64,000 nt of DNA from Rotaria sordida (taxonomy: Eukaryota; Rotifera; Eurotatoria; Philodinida; Philodinidae): assembly GCA_905250125.1 (NCBI GenBank), contig CAJNOL010000029.1, positions 1 through 64,000 of the forward strand, written 5' to 3'. The notes beneath the pieces were generated by a model, which was not told the DNA's origin, did not search any database, and saw nothing but the letters and a program-made list of their open reading frames with translations. This document shows positions 1 to 12,711 of this stretch, piece by piece. Position 1 is the first letter of the stretch. Each line of letters opens with the position of its first letter. A program made the translations under genes and the position numbers.

Positions 1-679
1 GCAACTTAGATTTCAAGGAAATTTTTACATAATGTTCTTCTATATCTAGCACGACTACCCTCTATGCACAAATGATTTAGATTTTAGATAAGATTTTGTA
101 AAAAAAAAAATTTGGTTCTCAGATCTTCTTTTCTCGACTCAGAAGTACTGTTAGAAAAAAATAATAAAGACAAATTCAGAATCGGTATAAGGGACTCTAT
201 TGAAGGATGTATAGTTTGTTAATTTTTCAGAATAAAAGTTTAAGGTCAGAAGGGATTTTTCGTGGAAAAAAATTAGTTTTTGAATTTCAAATTTTTCATT
301 AATTATTCTTTTCCAACTAGTCAAATATTTCTATGAAAAAAATGCTATTTTTACAGAAAATAAACCATTTTCATATGTAATAAGGAACATGTCTACATGT
401 TTTCATATCGAAAATTTTATTAACAATGATATATAACAAAAAAAAAGACGATCGAAACAAAAAATGAAAATAATTTCATATAATTGATTTCGATATATGA
501 TAAAGTAATAATGATAATGATGAAATGTATTTTAATCAATAAAATTTATTAATATAAACTACAATCAAATGGTTTTTTTGTATTGTTATTTCTATTGTGA
601 AAAAAAATCTTGAAAATCTCATGCATATTCTCTTTTTCTTTTATTTGAAGATGTGATTGAATGAAAAAAAAAAAAAAGA
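1..679. other. AT-rich non-coding start of window
   Basis: No supportable gene. The stretch is A/T-rich with poly-A and poly-T runs and leads directly into the STIL-like start codon at 680, so its right part should hold the promoter and 5' UTR of that gene. No TATA box or other regulatory site stands out. The short open frame on the minus strand at 549-788 is low-complexity and overlaps the start of the STIL exon. Confidence 0.5.
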
Positions 680-3600
680 ATGATTCCTCAGACAACATCA
701 ACTGAAATTTGTTCATCATTCTGGGATTCAACACCCATTGGTCGATCATTTTTTCTTCGTTTTTGTCAATATGAACAATTATCACCACAATTAATACTTG
801 AAGATAAAGTATTTCGTTCAGCTATTCGTTTAAAAAATAATTCAACATATCATTCACAAATAAAATTTATTGGAACATTAGTAACAGATGATGAATCACA
901 ACGTTTAACATATGTTATCGATCGTTTAATATTAAAAGATTCAATAACAAATGAATTTCATAATCATCAACCATTAACTGGAGAATTTCTTATACCTATT
1001 CAATGTACTAATAAAAATTCAACAACAATTAATAATTGCATACAGGATGGAATTAAAGTAAGCAAGTCAACTGATATAACTATCTTTGATTTTGTTATTA
1101 TTAAACTTCCTCACAGAATAATAACGTACAGAGCATAAGGTTTTATTGCAATTAAATATTTTTATGTTGTAGCTGTCATTTAATTTGCTTACAAGTACAT
1201 GAGTGGACTAAGTTCGATAAATTAGAGTTTCGAAATTATATGAGAACTTTGATCGTTATCAACGAACCAAATATTGACTTCTATACTTTTCCAGTTCTAT
1301 ATTTTTCAATAATGTAAGTGATGTGTTCATCACACTACTTTTCTTATTCATACATTCATATGTAATCAGCACTTCGTGAATTTTAATATAGAATAGTATT
1401 AAAACATCTTTATTTCCTATTTGCCAGCTCGTGAACAGCTGCCTTTCATTAATGTCTATGCGTACACGCACTTTTTAGCTTACGAAAGAAACTCGTTTGC
1501 TCATTAATAGAAAATGTGTAGAACAAAGAAGCTATAACTAAATAGTGCAAAGCGATGAACTAATCTATTCGATGATTCACATTGCTATTTTGCACTTGTT
1601 CGGATAGAATGGCCTTCTATTACATTTGAAAGATCATAACCTTGCGACTCACGAGAGAACATCTCCAAATATCAAATTACTTTTCGATCGAAATGGTGTT
1701 TATTTCATGAGTGCTAGTGAGTAATAGAAAAATCTAGAATGATTTGGTTTTCCGGACATTCGTCCTTAAGATATCGACATTTTACCGGATTTTTCAACAA
1801 AAGCTATGTTCTCGTGAAAAATTGACTTTCGACTTCAAACTTTCCATGAACAAAGTTCTTAAGAGGATTAGTTCATTGGGCAAGTTATAAATTTTCTAAT
1901 ATTTCCTACTCTGAGATATTCAATATTCGAAATGTCCTTATGTGTAAAACATAGATATCCACTGCAACTAAGAATCTGTTACTGTCGTGTCGCGGCGACA
2001 ACCAAGGAAATGTACCACAACACGACGCACTATTTAGAAAAATGTTTCAATTCTCAAGGCCATGCTGGTTTGAACTAGAACTGCTGCTACTAATCGAGCA
2101 GATTTGCCAAGTCTTACAGTATCACATATATGAACATCGAGATTTTATGTAAATTCATGTATGTTGAAAATATCTTCCCAAAAAAGCTGTTGTCAACGCG
2201 ACGCTGTCACGTCGCAATGGTTTTTGCAAAAAGTCTGCCACTATCGCCGCAGCGACACCATGAACATTTTTGGTGTAAAAGCGTTCATATGTTTACATCT
2301 TCAGATATGAAATACGAGTTTCACAATCAACTAATCTCATTACGATGTGTGTTCGTACAAAGTTTGAAGTCGAACGTTGATTTCTCACGTAAACACAGCT
2401 TTTGCTGAAAAATCCAATAAAATTTCGATATCTCAAGTACGAAGGTTCGGAAAAACAAGCTATTCTAGATTTTTCTATTACTCTCTAGCATTCACGACAT
2501 GAACATAATCTCGGTTGAAATGTGATTTGACATCTGGAGAGGTTCACTAGTTAATGCAAAAATCATTTCAATTTTTTTCTATGTAGCACAAGAATGGACT
2601 CTAATGAGTAAAATAGATTTTAGGTATGTACAATTTCTTGATTCTTAAAAAGAAAATACAAGATTGTACGATTGAAATTTTATCATAATATTTATTTTAT
2701 ATGTTACATTAAAAATTTTGTGTTTTTTTTTGTAGGAAATTGACGATTATTGTCATTCATCCTTACCAATTGAATTACATCGATATTCATATCTTTGTGG
2801 TCAAATGTCATCAATGAATTCGACATCTTTAAATATTGATTTATCATTTGATCTTATAACAATAAAAAATAGTTTTACATTAACACCAATTAACTCTGAT
2901 TATATTCATATATTACCAACAGCTTTATTTAAAAAACTTAGTTCATCAAAAGAAAATACTATTCATATGAATCAATCACATTTTGGTTATTGTAGTTTAG
3001 ATCGAACAACAAAAAATAAAATTTTATTTATACTTGAAAATGATCCACAAGCATGTTCATTACCATTAGTTGGAATGTAAGAATATAAAACACAAAAAGA
3101 AAAAAGAAAGGTCTTTCAAGACATAAAAATATTCTTATCTATTTTAGTTGGGTATCAAATATTACCAATATTCAATGTGCATTTGTTTGGGCAGCATGTA
3201 TTCGTTATTGTATGAATTCATCATTAAAACAACGTCTTCGTTCTGGAATCAATTCGCAACAATCATTTTTACTTGCATGTTATTTATCAACATCATATAA
3301 TCAATGGAATTTTTATGAAGTTTGTTTAATAACAACCAATTCATTATCATCAATGACTATTGATTATGATTTATGGACATGTTCAAAAAATATTATCATA
3401 CCAAATTCAATTTTAGATCAATATGATGAAAATTCGAGTACACAAATTCCATATGATTTTGAATTCAAACGTATTTATGAGGAACCAAAAAATTCTCCAA
3501 TATTAGAAAATATTTCTTTTCCTATTCAATCAATTAATAATATTCAATTTCCACCGGATATATCTTGTATTTCAACAAAAATACCTCATGATGATAATAA

Positions 3601-5420
3601 TAATAATCATCATCAAACTACACTTTCATCAACTAATACAAATGGAAGTTTATTTGGTGTACCTCGTTTACCACCGAGACAATCAATAAATCAATCACCT
3701 TCATGGGATTTATTATCCACAACAACAATAGCAACTCCTAAACAAAATATACGTTCATTAAATGAATCTTCTAGATCAAAACAGTGTTCATCTCCAACAT
3801 CATCAACAACAATTAGTAATGATATTCAATGGAAAGAAGAATTAATTAAAAGAATGCAATCATATGATAATCATATTCAATCATTAACTGCACTTGTTGC
3901 TCAACTTTTAGCTAATCAACAACCACAACAACAAAATCATTTACCATTAACACCAATAAAAGAATCGACTAAACGTGATGTTGCTGTACAAAGTGAACCA
4001 TTATCATCAAACATTAAACATTGTCAACAACAAACATCATTCATAACTGCAACTAATACAGTAAGTTTATTTACTATATAACTAGTTATTGAAAAGTAAT
4101 TTGACAAATGTTTACTCATTTTTTCAGTCTCTGAAGAGAAATCTTCCTTTTATAGACCACTTCTGGTTCTCTGCGAGAGTACAACTTGTCGAGCTAAAAT
4201 CTTTTTCACAGCCATATTGTCGAAAATGATGGCACTCCATGTCGAGAGGAGAAATTTTAAAAGCAGGTCTTTGTAGGAGGAGGAGTGTATCAATGGATCT
4301 TCAAGCCTACTTACGATCCCGGTTTTACTATGTCCGATCGGGCTGAGATTTTTTCTGAAAATGCCTGAGACAAAGTTTCAGAGGTGTTTTTAAGCTTTTC
4401 GAAAAATATCAATCTCTCGAGTTTAAATTGTAAAAACCTGTTTGAAGAATCCCTGCGAGATTAAAATGTTATGACTATATATCAATAACGTCTGTCATGG
4501 TCTGTGGGGCGGGTACAAATTTTACACTTCAACAATCCTTTTAGATCGTGTTCAGAAAGCATCAACTCAAAAATCGTTTTCCCGGCTTATGCTTTCTGTA
4601 TTTTTTTAAATAAAAAACATGAGATTGACATTTTTCAAAAAACTTAAAAATACCTCTGAGACTTTGTTTCAGATACCTTCAAAAGAAAAAAACTTTAGCC
4701 CGACAGGTTATGCTCTCGTGAAGAACCAAAGGAGAGAGATACCTTTAAAAGAGCCTGGAGAAATTCGAAAACATTGCGTAAAAATTAAAATTTTTTTACG
4801 ACTTCCCGTAAATTGAGTATGGACAAGCTTCAGCGCGCCAAAACTTAGAAGCAAAAATAGTGAGTGAAAAAACAAACATTTCTTTATAAAATGATATAAA
4901 TAATGATTAGTTTGCTGCAAATCATTTATCAACAGTGAGTATTTTAATAAGGCACATCGTCTCAATTTTTTCGATTTCTATGAAAAACAGACTTGCAAAG
5001 TGAACTCGGCTATTTCTGAATGATCGCTCACAAACTCTTGATTCTGATATCACTTTATAGATTATTCTTCGATAATCCATTATATATTATTTATTTTTAA
5101 GACACCATTTACACACGTTCAATCATCATTGTCATCATCATCAGTTATTCATCAACATGAACCCATGATCGATTATTCATCTCTTCGTAAATCAACTGCA
5201 TCTATTCAATCTGAATCTCCTCCACCTCCATCAGTTTCTACAGATCTCAATCCTGTCGATATTCTCAAACCAATTTTTCAATTTATAGATAAACAACAAC
5301 AAAAATCTACATCTTCATTAATGACAACATATAATTCAACTGATACAACATTATTAAAATTAAATGATAACGAAACAGAACATCAAACTGAAAATATGTT
5401 TCATTTAGCTAATGTCATTC

Positions 5421-5451
<31 letters not shown>

Positions 5452-5815
5452 TGTCACATCGACAAGAACAACTGGTATAAGTCTTATTTCGAATGGTGTT
5501 CAAATGCAATTTATTAATCAACAAAGTAGTACGACTACTGTTTATCCACAATCCGTTCCTACATCTCCACCTCCAATCGAACGTCTTCCAACATCTCCAC
5601 AGAAATCTGAAAATAATCTTTCCATTGAAGTTCATAGTTTAGAAATGAAATATCTTGAAGATGATCAATTAGCAGTTGCAATTGAATGTGATCGACAATC
5701 ACAAAAAACACTTGATGTATTACCACAAACATCTCAAATTGTTGATAAAAGTTTATCATTTGAAACTCAAGAATATTTACGAAGATATGGGCTTTTTACG
5801 GATTCTAATGATTAG
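680..5815 (+). CDS. STIL: STIL/Ana2-family centriole duplication protein
   Basis: Four exons: 680-1057, 2736-3076, 3148-4060, 5102-5815, joining in frame to 781 aa. STIL is the cytoplasmic scaffold that links PLK4 to SAS-6 at procentriole assembly. The N-terminal domain matches the vertebrate family (FWDSTPIG, then GEFLIPIQ, then ENDPQACSLPLVGIW across the exon 2/3 junction, then VWAACIRYCMNSS). A predicted coiled coil at about residues 467-497 (KRMQSYDNHIQSL) sits where the PLK4-binding coil lies. The C-terminus (about 717-781) contains a STAN-like motif ending SFETQEYLRRYGLF. A proline stretch, VPRLPPRQS, may correspond to the CPAP-binding region (inference). The protein is shorter than vertebrate STIL (about 1290 aa) and longer than fly Ana2 (about 420). 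Exon 4 carries a run of about ten CAA-encoded Gln (near 5422-5451). Start chosen at the only ATG before the conserved domain; an upstream non-coding exon is possible. Introns 1 and 3 hold foldback elements. Confidence 0.9.
1640..2555. mobile_element. Foldback/TIR element in STIL intron 1
   Basis: The left arm (about 1640-1925) is repeated in reverse complement at about 2300-2555. Shared landmarks are GTAATAGAAAAATCTAGAAT at the left and its complement near 2460, and GACTTTCGACTTCAAAC near 1825 matched by GTTTGAAGTCGAACG near 2360. No coding capacity; consistent with a non-autonomous DNA transposon (MITE/foldback). Between the arms lies a more G+C-rich block, about 1980-2290, that recurs at 63640-63950. 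A second copy of the arm family with its own inverted arms is at 39960-40445, and a one-ended fragment lies near 22340-22445. Confidence 0.7.
4300..4715. repeat. Inverted repeat in STIL intron 3
   Basis: About 4355-4410 (containing GAGACAAAGTTTCAGAGGTG) is the reverse complement of about 4618-4675 (CCTCTGAGACTTTGTTTCAG). Weaker pairing continues outward to CTCTGCGAGAG near 4170 and CTCTCGTGAAG near 4710. It is non-coding, probably a decayed foldback element. Within it, about 4468-4510 resembles, in antisense, part of the intron-filling TIR family described at 57876-59208 (ATATCAATAACGTCTGTCAT). Confidence 0.6.
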
Positions 5816-6169
5816 AAAAAAAAACAAACAATATTATATACATTATTAGATGAAAACTATCATTATTTATATTTAAACTATAATTTCATACTTAGACTAT
5901 ACATGTAAAGATACATAATCCGTCCATATAAATCGTTTTTTACTGTTAGTATGTCTTATCTTTGTTGTTTTATTAGTATTTCTAATATAATTGAATGAAG
6001 AGAAGAATCGTTTTTTCTTCGTGCCTTGATTATAATTCAAGTATTTTTCTTTCTGTATAGTCATAAATAAAAAGAAAAAGATAATAAATTTATTTGTTCT
6101 ACATTTATTAAAAGCCTCGCTTTTTTTCCAAAAAATAGTTTATTATGCTAAATGAAAATTATGGTATGA
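5816..6169. other. Convergent 3' intergenic region STIL/GNAT
   Basis: This stretch separates the stop codons of two convergent genes. AT-rich, with AATAAA-type signals near 6062-6090 on the plus strand that could serve STIL polyadenylation. No gene seen. Confidence 0.5.
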
Positions 6170-6664
6170 TCATAAGGGTAAATCCATTCGAAAAGCATGC
6201 GGTGGATTTATTTGTAAATGAGCATAATAATTTGGTATATATTGACTTTTTCGAAAACCAGATTTTTCATATAAACCGATTGCTTTATAATTCTCAATAT
6301 GTACATGTAAATTTATAAATCTATATCCTTTTTCCCGTGCCCATTGAATGATTGCTTCCAATAAATGTGTACCTATACCATGACCTTGATTTGATTGTTG
6401 TACACCGAATAACATTATATAAAGACCTGAATTGTTGCTAACATTATTGATCAATGCACAAGCAATACAACGGCCTTGTTGTCTATCATATGCACCAAAA
6501 ATATGATGGACTGTATAAATTGTATAAATCATTTCCTGAAAAGGATATTTTGTACCAAAAAGTGGATGCAAAACATCTATAATATCATCTAATGGAAATT
6601 TAATATTGTGATAAATTTGAATATTTGAATCATTTTTGTCTGTTTCGGTAAATAATCCATACAT
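6170..6664 (-). CDS. GNAT-family N-acetyltransferase (NAA50/NAA60-like)
   Basis: Intron-less, 164 aa. It carries the acetyl-CoA pyrophosphate loop QGHGIG (residues 93-98), preceded by a beta-strand (YIMLFGV) and followed by a helix (THLLEAIIQWAREKG). The C-terminal part, HVHIENYKAIGLYEKSGF then PNYYAHL, follows the N-alpha-acetyltransferase pattern of an N-x-x-A-I-x-x-Y-x-x-x-G-F helix and a following N-Y-Y. That favours protein N-terminal acetylation or a related small-substrate activity; the exact substrate cannot be told. The start ATG is the first in frame and the length is normal for a single GNAT domain. Convergent with STIL. A (TA)n tract lies about 100 bp upstream. Confidence 0.82.
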   Translation of the reverse strand: MYGLFTETDKNDSNIQIYHNIKFPLDDIIDVLHPLFGTKYPFQEMIYTIYTVHHIFGAYDRQQGRCIACALINNVSNNSGLYIMLFGVQQSNQGHGIGTHLLEAIIQWAREKGYRFINLHVHIENYKAIGLYEKSGFRKSQYIPNYYAHLQINPPHAFRMDLPL

Positions 6665-6770
6665 ATTGAAAAAAGAAAATATTCGAATAAATATAACGGT
6701 TGGAAATGTTTATTCTGTTCGTACGTATGTCACAAAGATGAAGAAAATAAAAACGATATGGTTGATCGGT

Positions 6771-6773
<3 letters not shown>

Positions 6774-6808
<35 letters not shown>

Positions 6809-6812
6809 TATA
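6774..6812. repeat. (TA)n microsatellite
   Basis: Alternating TA for about 30 nt, followed by TAAATATATA, in the upstream region of the GNAT gene. Likely length-polymorphic. Confidence 0.9.
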
Positions 6813-6814
6813 TT

Positions 6815-8754
6815 GTTAGTCGTATTGTCTGACTAGAATTATTGCCTATTATTTAACAGTGTTTTGCAGAGAAAATGAACTATAATTTATGACTGCTCAT
6901 TGAAAATTTCTGATTTTTGTATATTATTTTAACTGATTCCTTTAATAGATCAATACTGAGCAGTACAATCTTTCGCGTAGATATTCAAATATGGGTGTGG
7001 TTGTGCAGTGGAATATCCAGGGTGAGACGAAGGTGGCAACCACCTTTCCCTTTGAAATTGATGTTTGCTATGCCCTAAGTATGCGTGTATTTCTATGAGC
7101 TTCACAAAAACAAATAGTATGTGTTGCTCACTATTTTTCGATTTATAGTGCTTGTATTCTGATGTGAACAACTTCAGAGAAGGACAACAACCTGTATCTG
7201 TGAGTGAATTATAACTTTTTGGTATAATTTAAATTTTAGCAGTATTTGGTTAATAACATATGTTGATCTAGACAAATTTAGAATAATTTTATTTATATAT
7301 TTGTGCTCTTTGAACACCTCACTGCTAGACAATCATATTGTTGCTGTATTATGAAAGATACATTACAAAAACTGTTATCGTTTTTGTTGACATGTGCAAC
7401 GAAAAGGTTATTTTTCGCCTATGAAAAAAGCAAGAGAAAAACGATGTAATTAGTCTATTTTGTACAGCGTTCGACGTTCTATTAATATATGTATAATTGA
7501 TTTAAATATTATTTCGTTCTGCATCCGACGTACATAATGTTTGATAGACACTTATGTGTTTTCGTGTATAGTGACCCAGACTTCATTCTAGCTCTGTCTG
7601 TGATAGAGCCAGCGATGTACAAACTATATGAAAAGAAAGAGAAGCCTTCCAGTAACAAATTGATGAAAAGCTCTTCTCTCTTACCAACTTAATAACGGGA
7701 ATAAAGATAGCGGGAGTTTCTGAAAAAAAAGGTCATTATACTCGTTTTGTGGAGGGACAATTTGCAAATTGTCTGCTGTATAACTCTTCAATGAACCGCT
7801 CCTTTTCACAGTACATATAAAACAAAAAATTCAATTCTAGATCTTACACCACTCAGAAGAAATTTACATTATACCAGAAAATGTAGAGTGACGATTTTTC
7901 AATAGATATTTTCAGCTCTTCATATTCAGTGAAGTGCTAGGAAACTTTTACCACTAAACATAGGCATAGAGTTTAATATTCTACTCAGAAATTGTTTAAG
8001 CCTACTTTCAGTTTTACATTTCAATTGTACCAAAAAGTTGCAAGTCACTCATATATATCTATATATACTCTAGGTAGTGTCATATGATACATGTGCGTTC
8101 AATGATTCACATTGATATCAAACGAGTTATCAACAACTTTTCAAAAACGAAAAAAAAATAGAAAACTAAAATTTCTCGTATGATTTGTTTTTGTTTTGTT
8201 CCCATCCGCCATCCCTTTCAAAATTCTCTGGATCCGTCTATGTAGTTGTGGACATTGAGAGAATCGGAACCCATACTCGTTCGAGAGTTCTATGAGTGAA
8301 GTTTCAGTTTTGAAAGTTCCAGAAGTTCAGCACTCACAGAATCCGGTCACTGCTGGAACAGGAAGATTTTGACGAGTAGAGCAAAAGTCGTCAGAGGCTC
8401 AAAGTTATCCGATGCTGTATATTTGGATCCAAATAACTCCAATTTTCGTTTCTCTTTCTTCAAGATACTATGCTCGAAATTTTTTTTACAGGCACAGGAC
8501 ACTCTTCGAGGGGGGGGAGTATCTTTTTATTTTTTGTCCTTCGAATAAAAAAGCTGAAATATCGAAGGCATCCTAAAAATCAGCAGAACAATATTTTTTG
8601 AAACAATAAAAAGTATCCGTCTCAAATAGTATATAATATATGTGAAAAAAAATTAGTTTGAGAAAAACGCGAAACAATGTACAGCTTTCACTAATTTGAT
8701 TTCTTCTCGAATTTTTTAACATTTAAATACAATGTTTAGATCCCAAAATATTCT
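6815..8754. other. Intergenic region without recognised genes
   Basis: No convincing coding sequence on either strand; the open frame at 6950-7171 (-) has no homologous look and no host-like codon pattern. Short homopolymers (including GGGGGGGG near 8511) and small AT palindromes (near 8050) only. Confidence 0.5.
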
Positions 8755-9330
8755 CACAAATGATCTATCTCAAGTGACACTCGCCGTCTGAGCTCATATT
8801 GGACCTACAGACAAGTCTCAGTGAGAATAGTAAAAGTCTAAAAGGATTTGTCCTCATTGACCTTCAACACTGAGTCATGACTGGTTTACTGAATTTTTGA
8901 CCTATTTTTAGATACTACCAAAAAGAACAAATAACGGATTTTTGATCTAAAATTTTGTCTATAGATAGGTTGAATAATATTAAGAATATTCCGAAAGTTT
9001 CCGTTGAAAAGAATATTTCCTCGTCGAGTTATTGAATTTTTAAGTGAACTCGATTTTGGTCACGTGTCTGTGATAAAGAGCTATTTTTGGAAATTCTTTT
9101 CTACCGAAACTTTCGGAATATTTTAAGAGTTATCCAACCTATCTATAGTCGACATTTTAGACCAAAATTTCATTATTCCGTCTTCTGAGGAATACTTAAA
9201 AATGGGTCAAAAATCCAGTAAATAGGTTAACGGAGACGAATCATTTTAGGCTTTTGTTATTCTCATTGAGATCTGCCTATAAGCACAATATAAGTTCAAA
9301 CGGCGGTTGTCACTTGGAGTAGTTCCCTAG
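8755..9330. mobile_element. TIR/foldback MITE-like element
   Basis: A long imperfect palindrome. About 8755-9020 pairs with about 9095-9330: for example TCAAGTGACACTCGCCG near 8770 against CGGCGGTTGTCACTTGG near 9301, and ATTCCGAAAGTTTCCGTTG near 8988 against CCGAAACTTTCGGAAT near 9104. The outer right end reads GTTCCCTAG, close to the GTTCCCTCG end of the 33140-33758 element. Both share an internal CTTTTAGGCTTTTG-type block, so they are probably diverged members of one superfamily. No ORF. Confidence 0.75.
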
Positions 9331-9834
9331 TCAACAGATGGATACTACTTCAGACTATATAATAGCCACAAAAAAAAACCCAAAAATTTAGGGTCAAAGA
9401 AGGAGAGAGAGAGAAATAACCTTCAAGTAAATAGAGAGATACTTATTCTGATAAGTTTGTTCTACTTCTTTTTTTAACTATGATAAGATCCTTAGAACAA
9501 ATATAAGTTCATGGATTTCAACAAAATTCAGCAACAAATTCATATAAATAATTATAATATGCATAAATATTTCAATGAATTCGAGGACAGCATCAAGGCC
9601 ATCAAAAGATTCACAAGGCTAATCTTTTTTCATTGAAGGAATTATTTACTGGATCAAAATTATTAACAATATATAATGATTCAATTTCATATATATCTTA
9701 TTTTAATTTGAAAGAATACAAGAGAAAAGTTTCTTGGAATAAAATATGATTTGTGTAATTTTATTAATTTTCACAAAAAAAAATTTCATTGTTTTCTCTA
9801 AATATTGTAACAATCTGTTTTAGAGGTCGGGAGG

Positions 9835-10278
9835 TCATGACGATGGTCTCGCAGGTGTTGCAGCACTTTCGCCTGTAGATTTTAAACCAAACAACCAATA
9901 CACCGCAAGAAGGGATGTTAGATATGTAAATGTAAATGAAGTTATCATTAAATTGTATGAATAGTATATAGATCCAGCGATAATTGATGTAAATGTTCCG
10001 AGTAAGAACAGTGAAGTGACAACTAATAATCCAATAAATATCAGCGGAAGACGTTCATATTGTAGGATACCTAACATAAGAACAATCGCTATAGCAACAC
10101 AGGCAATAAGTAGAAGTAAAGAAATTATAGATAAAGCAGCAGTCGACGAATGAAGGTTACCAAATATACTACCAAACTGCCATCCTGGTGTTGCTAAACC
10201 AATGAGACAAAAAAGGGTCGATATACTTAGGACTACAATAATAATTATGAATACGAGACGTTCGTTAAGAAAGCCCAT
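9835..10278 (-). CDS. Small four-pass membrane protein (claudin-like topology)
   Basis: Intron-less, 147 aa. Hydrophobic segments lie at about residues 9-29, 47-72, 77-101 and 111-131, with a short positively charged C-terminal tail, giving the four-helix topology of claudin/tetraspan-type proteins. The first loop has GLATPGWQFG, reminiscent of a tryptophan-centred loop, but it lacks the paired cysteines of true claudins, so family membership is not proven. The start ATG is followed by a hydrophilic six-residue N-terminus. It is isolated between repeat-rich intergenic stretches; no partner gene is evident. Confidence 0.7.
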   Translation of the reverse strand: MGFLNERLVFIIIIVVLSISTLFCLIGLATPGWQFGSIFGNLHSSTAALSIISLLLLIACVAIAIVLMLGILQYERLPLIFIGLLVVTSLFLLGTFTSIIAGSIYYSYNLMITSFTFTYLTSLLAVYWLFGLKSTGESAATPARPSS

Positions 10279-12711
10279 ATTATTACGAAGTATGAAGAAA
10301 TATGAAATAGTGAATACTTAGTTGATACATGTAGGTATATAAATGTAGCTTATCTTATCAATTTTGTGCTATATTTGCAATGTAACACAGGTCAAAGAAA
10401 AAAAATGCGCTCTAATAAAGTCTTATCATTTTCCATGATGATAAATAAGCTCGTGAAGGACAATAAATATTTAAATAACTACTAATTCTTGTTACCTTTA
10501 TACTTTGAATCTTTACAACTATATATTTAATAAGTTTTACATGTTATAAAAATTATAATAAGAAAAATGTTTTAACAAAACGAGTAATTGTTAGATTTAA
10601 TTTGTTTGACACTATACATCAAATTATTTATTAGTCATTTTAAAAAAATATTCTATTTAAAACGCTCTTATGATAAATTTGATAGTATATAGTGATATTA
10701 GAAAATAAATCAAAAAAAAGAAAATCTATCGTTAATAATTAGTTTTTGACATAAGTTATAATCTCAAAATGCATATGTCAGAAAGCAAACGTATGATTTC
10801 GTATATTGGAAGAAAAGCATAAAATTTTCATTAATCTATTGCTTTTTGTCTATTATTGTTCTCAACACAAATGTCAATCTTGACGGAAAAAATAGATTCT
10901 TATATTATGTTTTTTTTTATGTAAAGCAAAAAAGATAGACATATAAAAATATTGAAATAGATATTAATCAGTAATCCAAACGTCTGTTTTTGTTGTTTTG
11001 TTATAAGAATAAATTCCATGAAAATTGATGATGTAATAAATTTACAAAAAAGGAGTTTCATTTCATTCCATTTGTAGAACAGCGTGGTCAAAAGTGACAG
11101 AATTTCATTTTTTTAAAATTGTAACATCGATTTTTTCCCAATGGTAAAAGCAAATTCTTTGAAACTTTTTCTATAGATAGAGACTATTTAGATCTACTAT
11201 CAATAAAAATTTCATCGATTTTTTTTAGGTCGAGCTGAGTTCTTTAGAAAATACCGGTCGTTACGTTGCGGAATTTCATCCCTTTTCCGAAAATCATAGT
11301 TAGGATCAGGAAGACAGCAAAAAAGTCAAAAGCAAGCAAATATTCGTCGCCAGCATCGAATTCTGCATGAAATGACGTATCTTTCATTAGGGTTCAACGA
11401 AAAAATTTCTGAACGTTTTATTCGATCTGAGAAATGTCCAAGAAAAATAAAAGTCGAAATTTTAATTAACTAAATACTCGACTTTGTTCACATTTCTATG
11501 CTAATTCCAAATATGTACATTCTTATGAACAAAAACACTACAAAATTCGAATACTAATGAAAATATGTAACGAAGTATTTCTAGAAAATGGATGCGTATA
11601 TTAAATCAAATTGTACTTAAAATGGGTGTGTTCGATGAAACTTGTTAAGTTCTATTTGTAGACATCGTTTTTATTGCGGATATTAGCAATATAAGCGAAT
11701 AAAATACACGATAAACGAACTTCGCTACAGAATTTAATCAAAAATAGAGAAAAGTTTTGAACACATTATCTTAGTTCGTAGACATTTAACATTTCTACGA
11801 AGGCTCATATGTTTAAAGAGTACTTCGTATTCGATGAATTAATAACTAATTGAAGAATTTTTTTCTGCTGATCAATCCTTGTTTGACTATATATATTTCA
11901 CTACTATCTTTCAGACAAATTTTCAAGTTGTCTACTCTAGGAAAGATTCCGTGTGTCCAGTGCTGCTCTGGAATAGAAGCGTTTCCATTTCAAATAGTAC
12001 CAACCGTTCTCTTTTCAATGGTAGATTCAGCTTTCTTCACTTTTAAGTTCGAACTCTCTTCATGAATGAATGACCAATGGCTGGCCGTGAATACATGCAG
12101 AGAAAAATGAATTATCAAAAAAGGGGAAACATCTATAATCGTGATGGAAACAGCATTGATGTATGTATCCACAATAATGGCATTTGACAGTAATACTGCG
12201 TTCAATTTCAGCATCATCAGCAACAAACAAATGTATACTTAGCGAAATCGATCGAATTTAAGAAGTACAAAGAGAGACAATTGAATCCTAAATGAATTAT
12301 TTCTTTGTGGAAAGTGAGATGATCTTTTTTTTTCTGTTGCTGTGTATGGAAGAAACTACATAATATACTTTTCATATAAAATAAAATTTCAAAAACCGTA
12401 CTGTGACTGCGAAAGTATCCGCCGGATGTTAATTAACTCTGGTCTGAATCCAATTGCGAAAAGTCGTACTCGTGCAGAACACTAGACTGCTCATACAGAG
12501 AAAATTATTTTCTTCTCAAATATTCGTTGATAATTATTTGCTCGTCAATCAGTGACATCTATCATTATCGTTGATTCTTTTGCATTGGTTTGTGCAAACG
12601 ATCCACGTCAATGGCATGTTATTAATATATCGATTGTTGATTTTTGTTCGACCTACAACTGTTATTTTTCTTTTTACAACTCATCGAATGAACGACTTGA
12701 TCTTATTTTAG
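10279..12711. other. Intergenic region; possible upstream exons of next gene
   Basis: Mostly AT-rich with no recognisable conserved protein. A short frame from an ATG near 12077 reads MAGREYMQRKMNYQKRG and reaches a good donor (GAT then GTATGT). It could be a first exon of the gene ending at 13081, but the linkage was not established. The remaining open frames here lack host-like codon pattern. Confidence 0.4.

Noticed and set aside
549..788. Minus-strand 79-codon open frame
   Set aside because: Low-complexity Phe/Ile/Asn-rich translation of poly-A/T sequence overlapping the STIL first exon; no conserved content.
5405..5759. Minus-strand open frames under STIL exon 4
   Set aside because: Shadows of the CAA-rich STIL exon, which has the host codon pattern and conserved protein on the plus strand.
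6950..7171. 73-codon minus-strand frame
   Set aside because: No domain, no splice context, non-host codon use.
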